A stretch of 64,000 bases of DNA from NCBI GenBank assembly GCA_963989385.1, contig OZ022500.1:23450460-23514459 (forward strand), in the 5' to 3' direction. Each line of letters starts with the position of its first letter. Position 1 is the first letter of the stretch. Positions 48,435-58,431 of this stretch are shown here, piece after piece. The notes beneath the pieces were generated by a model. The model ran no database searches, was not told the DNA's origin, and was given only the letters and a program-made list of their open reading frames with translations. This DNA is from Ctena decussata. Lineage: Eukaryota; Mollusca; Bivalvia; Lucinida; Lucinidae. Position numbers and translations under genes: made by a program.

Positions 48435-48955
48435 TGATCTTTTGTAAAACAAGAGGCACTGTCTTTTTTCAGACAACTAGACTCAATATGAAGAATATCA
48501 TGAAATGATATTGCTTGTACTAAAAAAGTATGCTTTGCTTCCCCTTTCGGCATAACTGAAACAGTGAGAGACTGAGATGTTTTCCGTTGATTTAAAGTTG
48601 CATTGTCACTAACTACTTGTAAAGGCAACTTTGACATTCAGATTCGCCATGACCGAGACAAATCATTTGAAAATTAACATCAAGATATTTGATTATGTAT
48701 TTTCGATTGTCTTTCAAGGCAAAGTATTGAAATTTTAGAAGTATTTTTTTATTAATTTATTTTTTCTGTGACATAATTGATACTGTATACAGTAATAATG
48801 ACTACGTCCGGTAATGTGACCAAGCAAGACTTCGTTTCTGGCCTGAAAAACACGTAGTAAACAGGCTGTACTGGGCACATTCGGCATAATGACCTGGGTA
48901 AATCCGAGCTATTCCTCGGTGGTCCTCGAACTACTCGAAGATATGTATTATGCAT

Positions 48956-49191
48956 AATCCGCGACACGAGAAAACCAACAAAGTGGTTGTGTGCCAAGCG
49001 CAGACTCAGATCAGCCTGGGCATTCGCGCAGCCTGATCAGAATCTTCGCTAAGCGCTTAAAGGGTAGTTTAGGATCTGAGCTACCTCCATGTGGACAGCG
49101 AAGACTCTGATCAGACTGGGCGGATGCCCAGGCTGATCTGAGTCAGCGCTGGGCCCACAATCACTTTGTTGGTTTTCTCATGTCGTGGATC
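48956..49191. mobile_element. GAGCCGCGAC foldback MITE, copy 6
   Basis: Full length with mutated ends (aatccgcgac and gtcgtggatc). The arms otherwise pair well. Confidence 0.8.
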
Positions 49192-49456
49192 AATTATCTT
49201 TGAGAAGTTCAGTGAATACCTCGGTATTTCCCAAGCAATGATAGCAAACGTGCCCGCTGACAGTGACTCATAGTTTAGGACATGACATTTCTGGGCATAA
49301 TATCAGAGGACAGAGAACGTTGAAGTAACGTAGTATCCCAGTTTGAAAATAACACGCCGTTGGTGCCCAGTGGAATCAGCCGCATTGCTTATGCGACGTC
49401 ATGTCAGTGAGTCGTCCTTTTTCTTCATGACTGAAGTTGGTGTCATTTATATTTTT

Positions 49457-49659
49457 GAGCCGCGATTCGAGAAAACAAACAAAGCTGTTGTGCGCCAGGC
49501 GAAGACTCAGATAAGCCTGTTCATCCGCCCGGTGCGATCAGAGTCTTTGCTGTCTGCATGAAGGTAGCTTAGACTCTTAGCTACACCGTAAGCGCTCAGC
49601 GAAGACTCTGATCAGACTGGGCGCACAACCACTTTGTTGGTTTTCTCGTGTCGCGGCTC
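49457..49659. mobile_element. GAGCCGCGAC foldback MITE, copy 7
   Basis: Slightly shortened; the right arm lacks about 30 bp around the gcggatgcccag block. The ends are intact. Confidence 0.8.
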
Positions 49660-50264
49660 ATTTGATAGGGCTAGGGTTTATGCATGATTATGGCCGGGAT
49701 CTGGAATCCAAAACTTCCCAAGGAAAATGGCAGATCATCAACAAATCACTACGTAGGGGCTTCATGTCTTTTTATGTAATTCTATTTATTAGATTGCATC
49801 AATTTTAAAATTTGACCTAGCTACTTACGCACGATTGATTCCTTTTACGCAACCTTGCCATTTCTGCACTGTTTCTGGTCTCCCCTAAACTTGACTTCAA
49901 GGGATACCCAAATTTTATTCTGTATATCACAAAGGACTGAAATAACCGGCGTTTAAATATGTAGGATAATTTCGGTACTTTAATAAGAATTAGTAAGGCA
50001 TTTATCTGGCTACATAATGGAGATGCTTATAAAACTCTAATTTACTAGTCTGCAACTTAAACCTCCGAGCACCAGTGTTTCAACAGCAGGGATTTATTTC
50101 AGTTTAACCAATAATTTGGTTAAAAATTGCGTTCTTTACATTGTCTGAAACATCAAATTGGTACCCTTGAAACATTGACATTTATTCTTTATTGCACTGC
50201 ATTTGTAGTTCTATCAAATTCCGGATTCAGAAGCTATCTGTTCTGTCTGTCTGCCTCAATATAT
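49660..50264. other. Intergenic stretch with nothing recognised
   Basis: No exon, repeat family or RNA gene could be identified. Confidence 0.4.
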
Positions 50265-50385
50265 GAGCCGCGACACGACAAAGCCAACAGTGGCATGTGC
50301 GTCCAGTGAAGACTCAGTTCAGCCTGGGCATCCGCCCAGTTTGATCAGAGTCTTCGCTGTCCGCATGGAGGTAGCTAAGACCTTT
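50265..50385. mobile_element. GAGCCGCGAC foldback MITE, copy 8, left arm only
   Basis: Only the left arm up to gcatggaggtagctaag remains; the sequence then changes to another foldback. Confidence 0.75.
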
Positions 50386-50439
50386 CAGACACCTCAGCCA
50401 TTTTTTGGCGGTTAAGTCTTAAAGTTTCCTTTGTATGGG

Positions 50440-50580
50440 TACATCTCTACATTTTCCGCTAGATTTATCCCTGAGCGAGAAAGGGATCTACTCAATTTAT
50501 ACCTGAGCGAGAAAAGGATCAACTCAGAGTAGATTCCTTTCTCGCTCAAGAATAAATTTAGCGGAACACGTAGAGAACTG
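50440..50580. repeat. Small foldback
   Basis: ccgctagatttatccctgag and its inverse near 50550-50570, with inner gagcgagaaagggatctact arms. Non-coding. Confidence 0.6.
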
Positions 50581-51994
50581 CCCACACATTTCAATCTTTT
50601 CTGCTGTTTAGTGCAGTGCGTCTTTTCGTTTAACGTGTCACGGTATACTTAATGACATTTTGACATTTTCTGACCCGTTAGGGAATCATTTTCTGATCCT
50701 TTTGAATCATTGAGCTACTTAATAGTCACTTTGAAAAAATACTTATTTCTCCCAAACTGGTGATACAGTGCTGGGCCAGTGAACTTTGACAGACTGAACC
50801 AAACCGCGTCAGTTATTTCTTTTTATGTTCGGTTGCTTTGCACGGATATTATATTGAAAGTGCTTTGTTCCACCTTGTCTTGGCATCTTGAATAGATTGT
50901 GCTTCGTCGATATGGTCTTTTTTCTGGCTGTTATTTATGAATAGGCTTTAAACTGCAATTTATTTTGGATTTATTCTAGGAGACAGTATATCTTTTCCAT
51001 ATTAAAACTAGTCGAAGACTATTTACCCTATTTGTCTGTCTGTTGAAAACGCACCAGTTACCGGTGACACAAAATAAAACTAAATAGAAGAGGAATCATT
51101 TCTCTCATAACTTTAATGCATCTCAAGCATTGAACAGTTCGTTATTTTTCTGATAGAATCAAGTAGAATAATGAAACATTTAAATATTCTGGAACCCACT
51201 GTTCTTGTGAATAAAGGCAACCGAGAGATCATACTGTATGTATACACGCAAATACTCGGTTCTGGCAAAGAAGGGCTATTTCAAACAAATGCCTGTGCAC
51301 TTAGCAGATTTAATGTTTCAGTCGCAAAAAGAGAAGTTAATAAAACTTTAACACAACTTTTACTCCAGATGGCTTGAGCAGACACATGGTTTGAAAATAT
51401 GAGGCACTTCATACATGCTAGTCATTCCGTAAAGACCCAGTCCCACTGCCAAGTATTGAAGGTTAGGGCTCATTACGTTTCCAACCCCTAAGTTTTGCCA
51501 ACATTTTGCCCCGTTTTGTAAAGATTTTCGTCATATAACGTGCCTAGTATGTTTTCAATACGTTAAACTGCGCATAACTACGACTTATTTCGTATTACTC
51601 GATTATCAAACGGCTTAAGCACCGGTCTCACTGTCACATATTGAGGCAATATACGTAGTAAAAACGTAGTGAAACATACTACATACGGCTATGGCCCAGC
51701 TACGCTACGTATATCGAATTGGCACATTTGAATTGAACATTCCAATTCGAACAAGGCATTTCGATAAACGTACATGTAGCATAATGGCGTAAAATGGTGT
51801 CAAACATACTCAAACGAAGACAAAACGTATTAAATACGTAACTGAAGCGTAGAGTAAAACGTAGATGTGAGGGGGTAACGTCAATATGAGAATTGAAATA
51901 CACAATAAAACGTAGATAGACGCTAATGTAGTAAGACGTAGGAACCTACCAGGTATGGCTTGTTACGTTTCTGTATATTTTTGATACGTTATTT
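50581..51994. other. Intergenic stretch with nothing recognised
   Basis: The part at 51440-51960 is unusually rich in 'tacgt' words and may be an old repeat. No gene recognised. Confidence 0.35.
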
Positions 51995-52275
51995 AGAGGA
52001 TCTTACATGAGTGCTCATGTATTATTGAATTTATTAAACGAGTTGGGGAAAAAGATAAGATGCGAAACTTTGCTGAGCATCTTATCGGTTTTCCCCAATG
52101 AGTTTAATAAATTCAATAATACAGGAGCACGAATGCAAGATTCTGTTTATCGTATGACACTAAAATCGCATTTTATTTGCAATATTTGCACTAAAACGTC
52201 ACGATTTAGCCATTAGAAACGCGACGTTTTAATGGACGCCAACGTACAACGTTACGACGTAATTTGCATAGTTAA

Positions 52276-54330
52276 GGTGAGGTGGGAGTAATTCAGCGCC
52301 GCCGTGCGGCAGTTTCCGTCACTACGTTACGTAATGACGTCGAACGTTCCATTTGATAAAAACAAGATGGCGTCAACGTTAGCCGCTCCTGTGATCAATT
52401 CATGGTCTGCTCACAAAATGCAAGGAGGCTGAGCGCTGGGCGAAATTTAAAGGAAGTAGAAAGTGCCGCAGAGGAGAAACTGAAAAAGATAGTTAGTTTT
52501 CCGTGCGGAAGACTACTTGTGGGATAGCTGACAGTTTCTTAACAGTTTATGAGACGGAGTACGCAGCTTTTAGTTAGACAGTGCCGTAGAGAAGAAACTG
52601 AAAAAATATAGCTAGTTTTCCGTGGGGAGAAAGCTGTTCTCTGACAGTTCCTCATTAGTTTGTTAGATGGAGTTCTCAGCTGTTGAGTTGCAATAACGAA
52701 GCCTCGTGAAACTGAATCCAGAATCGTACAATGAATAGTCAGATCACTGTCTACACTCAGTCCACCACGTACTTAGCAGTTAACATGGTAGCAGCCATAG
52801 ACAGTCGTTATCAACAAATTACAAGTAAATTTATTCAGCATTAAACATTACAAGAACGTTTATAGCCTACACATGAATAGTCGTAGTGAAAACACAATTT
52901 TCACTTACACAGAAATACCATTTTCAAATCATGTGTTTGCTGAGGAGCAACATATACTATTCACTTAAATACAAAATAACACTGAAATACAGACTATACT
53001 CAACTGCAAAACTGTTTTATTTAATTTGAAAGCGAAATATACGAACCTTGCTAAATTCAAAATTGTAGATTTTGTTTTTGACATCATTACACTATCGAAT
53101 TTATGTATATTTATCATACCACCCGCACTTTAAATACTAATCCAGCTCTACTAATCAGCAAAAGCTATGGCAAATTTCAGTTATATCAAAAATTCTTAGA
53201 CTGTCCCTAGCATTTGAACACCGCCAGGCAGCCTTATCAACGTCGACGCAATGTCGTCAGAATCTTTTATCGACGTTGATACGATAATTCAACATCTGTT
53301 CTGTTAATAAGCTAAAAACAATGTGGCGTTTCTTTTTCCTTGCCTTTCTTTCACTTTTCTGTTTTTCATTTTTATTTCTGTTTCAAGTGTATATCAAAGT
53401 ATCTCCTGGACGCTAAAGTGAATCATAGCTGCCCATCATTTTTTAAAGAGAGAGAGAGGGGGGGGGGGGGGGGGGGAAGAGAGAGGGAAAGAGAGAGAGT
53501 CGACGAAGTCCAGTCGTTGGACCGCTAGGTACCGTGCAGAATATTATAGGCCAATTCTTGGGTCGGGTCAGGAACTGGAAAACTTGACTCGCTTACACTG
53601 TACAAAAGCCAAGTGGACAAGGGAAATTGTTCAAATGTCATAACACGTGGAAGATCGCCCCAACTCGGGTGCCCGTCAACTGTCTCGGGTGCCCGCCAAC
53701 TGTATGGGAGGGCATAATGGCAATGCTTTCCATTTTTTTAAATTAAGAATATTTAGTTGAGACGGATTATGCAGAGATTTAGAGAAACGTATTACATCTG
53801 CCTTCATCCTGCACTTTCCAGACAATGACAATCATGAGTGATGGAAGTTCCAGACAAATTTTGCCGGTAGCCTACAAAAAGCGATAGCTGATATGTGGCG
53901 CGAAAGTTAAGTAACGTTAACGTCACCATGCGCAACGTCAACATTTCAGTCTAAAGAGACGGCAGGCCGGGCATTTAATGCACTTTAACTCGAAAGTTAA
54001 GTCGGCGACCTACTATTTTTATTGCTTTAATGTGAACTTCTATCATTTGGTTATACTGTGTTAGTTTTTGAAGAAAAAAATGTGTTTTGTTTTCTCAGAA
54101 TGAAGGTTTTTATCCAAGAGGTACGAGCAAAAAAGTGCATTTTCCATAGAACGCCATTATAACGTCGGGTCGAAAAAGTGAAAAAAATGACGTTTTCGAG
54201 GTCAGATATCTCAAAAACGATATCGGCGACCCCCCCTTTTTATTACATTTTCTGAAAGAGGGACTGAAAATGTACAATATAAGGAAGTATGAATAAAATC
54301 ATGTGTTTTGTTAATTACTCCCACCTCACC
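52276..54330. mobile_element. 2055-bp non-autonomous element with TTAA target duplication
   Basis: The perfect 18-bp inverted ends GGTGAGGTGGGAGTAATT are flanked by TTAA on both sides (52272-52275, 54331-54334). The empty site in the 13.7-kb copy has a single TTAA at this position. TTAA targeting is typical of piggyBac, although these ends do not start with the usual CCC. Inside are a direct repeat (gaaactgaaaaagatagtta near 52478, again near 52583) and a GA/G-rich microsatellite at 53449-53500. No transposase frame. Confidence 0.8.
53449..53500. repeat. (GA)n / poly-G microsatellite
   Basis: Agagagag followed by about 19 G and again gagaga; low-complexity. The short frame here is an artefact. 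Confidence 0.9.
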
Positions 54331-54600
54331 TTAATCCACTAGTGGATTATCGTTTTTAATGCATAGCTTTATTACACTCTCAGATGCGACGTCATATGAC
54401 TATATATCGTTTTGACTGTGTTTTACTACGTTCTTCTTTGGACGACAAATCAGTAATTAAAAGAGTCTACTCTTAAAGGCAATCTTCGCTCGTAGGTAAG
54501 CAAATTCTCTTCTTTAGGAGGTGGTCCTTCATGATTAAGAAGGGAAACAAAACTGGAAATGACAGAGTGACAGAGTTGCTTCCTCTGAAAGTGTACATTA

Positions 54601-54825
54601 TACAGTCAACTCTCGATATCTCAAAGTCAAAGTTCATTTCAAACTACTGATATCTCAAAGTAAATTTTCTGGTCCCAGAAAATTTACTTTGAGATATCAG
54701 TAGTTTGAGGTACATGTAGCTTGAGTTCAAATGTAAATAAAAATAGGAAACTAGTCCAAACTTTAATCTTTGATTAAGAGGGCACTTTGAGATATCAGTA
54801 TACGAGATATCGAGAGTTGACTATA
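54601..54825. mobile_element. MITE with 'cagtcaactctcga' ends, copy 1
   Basis: The left end cagtcaactctcgatatctc is inverted at the right as gatatcgagagttgact, flanked by TA. The interior has tactgatatctcaaagtaaa and its inverse. Such ends are common in pogo/Tigger-type MITEs. Confidence 0.8.
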
Positions 54826-55139
54826 CATCCTGACTTGCGATTTATCTTCTCGATCGTAGCCGTATTCTCCGATGTTGCATTTAAAGGATTTCTGGTGTTA
54901 TTAGTTGCACGTGACAGCATTAAAGATGTATATAGTCATGTTTGTATTTTACTCATATGTGTTGTTGTGCTTTTTCATCATCACGGTGTGGGTGAGATAC
55001 AATAGCAGAGAAAGCACTATCCTGCACAAATGTTTGCTATTTGTACATGATTATTTGCCAGAGAGAATTATTCACTGTATATAAGAAATACATTATAAAT
55101 ATGGTCCCTCTCATTCCATTTTGAACTTAGCGAGATGAA

Positions 55140-55640
55140 TAATGCAAAACAGTGTCCAGTACGAGCTTCAAAGGAAAACACTCACTTAAATATGAACAAC
55201 TTAAAATTAAAGATGTTGATTAGCAATTAAATTTGGTGAAAATTTCATGAAAATCAGACTAAAAATAAGAAAGATATGAAGATTTTAAAAAAATCAAAAT
55301 GGCGGTCTCGGAGGCCGCCATTTTGGAAATCCCTATCACATGATAAATATTCAACTCTAGAATAGGAGCATACATTGCTTACTTTTAAAGCGTTATTTAG
55401 TTTTAATTGTTTCTTTATGAAGTTAAATATAGATTTATGCATTTCATTTATCTACAGGTTGTTTCAAACTAAAGTTATTTAGGATTTTCATTTTTGACTG
55501 CGAGTTTATGACGTCATTAACTCACAGATTTGCTGATTCCCAGCTCAACATTTTAATAACTTTAAACTGTCATATCTTTCTTATTTTAAGTCCGATTTTC
55601 ATGAAATTTTCGTCAAATATTCCTGTTTTTTATCTTTAAT
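55140..55640. repeat. Inverted pair around an AT-rich core
   Basis: The stretch caaaatggcggtctcggagg near 55297 has a short palindrome (gaggccgccattttg). Aaaattaaagatg...aaaatttcatgaaaatcag (near 55202-55258) is inverted near 55590-55640. It may be one old element of about 500 bp. Confidence 0.45.
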
Positions 55641-55744
55641 TTGAGTCCAACATGCATTGTAGTGAGTGTTTTCCTTTAATGACACCTTTTCCAACGCGCC
55701 AACCTACATATGAAAGGGTGTTGTTGGTTGACTGGTTCTCTTTG

Positions 55745-55975
55745 TTTGTTTTGGGTTTAACGGTTCTTTGTGACAGTATTTCAGTCTATGTTGAGCCGTC
55801 TCCCAGAGAGCGGGAGAAAGATAACAAATATGCCTGAGGAGAGACAAAATGTCCAAATAACCCCACCAGCACCTACTGCAGGCACAGTAAGCCCTTGTCC
55901 TACTATTATCAAAATAAGCAGGACGCTCCGGCACAGAAAGTTACCCAGTGGCCATCACCCGACCACGACCAACAC
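55745..55975. repeat. Dispersed 230-bp repeat, copy 1
   Basis: gccgtctcccagagagcggg and aataagcaggacgctccggc recur at 60448-60680 with about four-fifths identity by eye. The same orientation is kept. The frames seen in both strands are not coding. Confidence 0.75.
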
Positions 55976-55989
55976 CAGTATACATGTAT

Positions 55990-56222
55990 GAGCCGCGACA
56001 CGAGAAAACTAACAAAGTGGCATGGGCATCCAGCAAAGACTCAGATCAGCCTGGGCATCCGCCCAGTCTGATCAAATACTTCACTGTCAGCATGGAGCTA
56101 GTTAAGACCCTTGGCTACCCTTTAAGCGCACAGCAAAGACTCTGATCAGACTGGGCAGTCTTACCCTGAGTGTCTTTGCTGGGCGCACATGCCATTTTGT
56201 TGGCTTTCACGTGCCGTGGCTC
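55990..56222. mobile_element. GAGCCGCGAC foldback MITE, copy 9
   Basis: Near full length; the right arm has lost part of the gcggatgcccag block. Confidence 0.8.
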
Positions 56223-56289
56223 AATCATGGTTCACCCTACTATGTGATACAAATTAAGGTGAATGGATGCGCTTAAGGGGAGGAAGTTA

Positions 56290-56445
56290 TGCCATCTATG
56301 TTATTCATATTTGTCTCCCTTCTTAATGTTGGTAAACTCTCAACGGAAAGAATAAACTCCTCTATAGGGCCGAATTCTTTGCTTTAAGAGTGAACTCCTT
56401 TTTGGAGGGGTTTCATAAAACAGGAAAGCAAACGAGAAGTCCCAA
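56290..56445. repeat. Foldback of the 'aagcaaacaggaagt' family
   Basis: ctctcaacggaaagaataaa and gaaagcaaacgagaagtcc; decayed. Confidence 0.5.
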
Positions 56446-56496
56446 AGCCGATCCAAAACGTCTAAAGAACATGGAAAGGGTTTGCCCTGCAACCAC

Positions 56497-56590
56497 ACAA
56501 TGTTGAATCAACAATGAATCAGCGTTGAGTCTATGTCATGACGTTGAATAAACGTTGATCAGATACTGAGTCAACATTGAATGCCTGCAG
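56497..56590. repeat. TTGATTCAA palindromic repeat
   Basis: acaatgttgaatcaacaatg, gtcatgacgttgaat and the gcctgcagg end. Confidence 0.55.
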
Positions 56591-56613
56591 GATAAACTGC
56601 TGGTGACCATTTC

Positions 56614-56940
56614 CCGACTCTGCTAGTCTAAAATACATCGACGTCACGTGATCTTGCGTGATTTTATGGTGTATTATACTGGTAGATGCTAGCTGTGTTG
56701 TTAGGGCCAGTAAAGCTAAAACGTCACATGATAAATGTAAACTATTATATGTAGAGCATATAGGCGAACCAGATTACCACTTTCCGATCATACTATTCTA
56801 AAATATGTCGACGTCACGTAATGTAGCGTGATTTCATGATGTTTTATACTGGTAGATGGCATGTGTGTTTGGTCAGTAAAGCTGAAACGCCACATTGGAA
56901 GTGTAAATTATTATATGTAGAACATATAGGCGAACCAAAT
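56614..56940. repeat. Two tandem copies of a 165-bp unit
   Basis: Each has aaaatacatcgacgtcacgt-type sequence, ttatactggtagatg, and ttatatgtagarcatatagg followed by cgaacca. The copies differ at about one in eight positions. Confidence 0.8.
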
Positions 56941-57151
56941 ATTTCAATAATGTGAATATTGTACACATTCATTTTGTCATGTCTTCTTGTGTATGTATAA
57001 CAACCATAAAATACAATAAATAAAAGTTTATAATCCATGCGGTCTTGATATGTTGATAATCCTAGAAATAATGGGGGTCGAATACTAGTTTATCTGTAAG
57101 TCATATCAAATGCCATTCGCTAGCAAATGGCTGACCCAGCCTGTGAATTCG

Positions 57152-57427
57152 GAGAGAGTCGGGTAACTTCGGACAGCGGGTAAATTAGGACAGTGACATT
57201 TTTCCTTCATATTTCAATTGCCTGGAACTAAAACAAAAAAATAAGTGGCCAAACAGTGAAAATCCTGATGAGACGGCTCATGATGAGCCGTCTCATCTGG
57301 ATTTTCACTGTTGCCAAACAGTGAAAATCCAAATGAGACGGCTCATGATGAGCCGTCTCATCTGGATTTTCACTGTTTGAAATGGTATGTCCGAATTTAC
57401 CCGCCTGTCCGAAGTTACCCGACTCTC
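57152..57427. mobile_element. TIR element holding two tandem palindromes
   Basis: The outer arms gagagtcgggtaacttcgga and its inverse end at 57427. Inside are two copies of a 60-bp near-perfect palindrome (gatgagacggctcatgatga...), at 57252-57313 and 57314-57378. Confidence 0.8.
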
Positions 57428-57527
57428 ACCTCGTTGAAGTAGATTGTATTTACTCAGTTCTGATAATACTGAGGATGCAGGAGTGTTTTGCTACGGGTGA
57501 AAGATAAGCTATAATTCTAAATGTGAC

Positions 57528-57742
57528 TACAGTCAACTCTCGATACCTCGAACACTGATATCTCAAAGTATCTCTGATATCAAGGAATCCAGCTTAGACA
57601 TATTCCATATTTTTATTTTTTCAACTTCTTTTTATCTCAAACTACTGATATCTCAAAGTAAATTTTCTGTTCCAGCAAATATACTTTGAGATATCAGTAG
57701 ATTGGGATGAGATTCAACTTTAAGATACCGGGAGTTGACTGC
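57528..57742. mobile_element. MITE with 'cagtcaactctcga' ends, copy 2
   Basis: tacagtcaactctcgatacc at the left and ccgggagttgactgca at the right, with the same actgatatctcaaagtaaat core as 54601-54825. Confidence 0.8.
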
Positions 57743-58090
57743 ACATGTACCGATATCACCGATATCAAAAAGAATGCTTCATGAAATTGTACAAATACAG
57801 GCTTCTTCCAGTCAAACTACAAAAAAGGCGAAGTTCAACTTTTCTCTTCATAACAGAAAAGTCGTTCAAAGGCATAAAAGGGTACAGAAAAGGAAAAACT
57901 AAGTCAAGACATGGGACTAGGGGACTTATTTGCAGCGCATTGTCCTTCTTTTCTGTAAAATGGCAAAAAAGGTAAAGGTTTTCCATAGCCTAGAGACTGT
58001 AGGGGCAGTGGGGGCTAGAGGCCCACCGTGATCATCCCTCTCCTTTCGTTGCCTTATCCTCCCGATTCGAAAAAGGTACACATTTACTCA

Positions 58091-58202
58091 TTAAGCGCAC
58101 AGCAAAGTCTTTGATCAGGCTGGGCGAATGCCCAGGCTAATCTAAGTATTCGCTTGGCACATATCATATGCCATTTTTTTTTGTTTTCTCGTGTCGCGGC
58201 TC
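58091..58202. mobile_element. GAGCCGCGAC foldback MITE, copy 10, right arm only
   Basis: From ttaagcgcacagcaaag to gtgtcgcggctca. It lies about 190 nt before the start codon of gene 2, so it may be in its promoter or 5' UTR. Confidence 0.8.
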
Positions 58203-58388
58203 ATATTATAGTGCCAAATTACGGTAGTTGGCAAAACAATGAGTTTTCGCTTTACTTTCTTTTGGAAGTAGCCTTGCGTATAGGCAAAAATAAAGACAAT
58301 ATCAATAAATATAAACAAGGAACTCTGATGAAGTTTTGTCAATACGCAATGAGGACATAAAGATGTAAAATAAATAATGCAGCGGATA

Positions 58389-58431
58389 ATGCTGAATACT
58401 TTATTATGTATCTTTATAGTCGCAAATTTTG
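58389..58431 (+). CDS. Gene 2 exon 1: start codon and signal peptide
   Basis: Starts at ATG 58389 and ends at donor gtaagt; phase 1. The 14 codons are hydrophobic and match a signal peptide. The upstream frame is not open in a useful way, so this ATG is preferred. Confidence 0.75.

Larger units (their letters stand above)
51995..54420 (-). mobile_element. MITE-like element, family B, inverted and interrupted
   Basis: Left part 51995-52275 has gaggatcttacatgagtgct and the foldback, right part 54331-54420 has tccactagtggattatcg and gcgacgtcatatgac. Together they equal the copy at 13690-14062 in inverse. A 2055-bp element splits it. Confidence 0.8.

Noticed and set aside
52007..52216. 72-codon-scale frame as a gene
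   Set aside because: It lies within the foldback of the family B element and also occurs, altered, in the copy at 13.7 kb.
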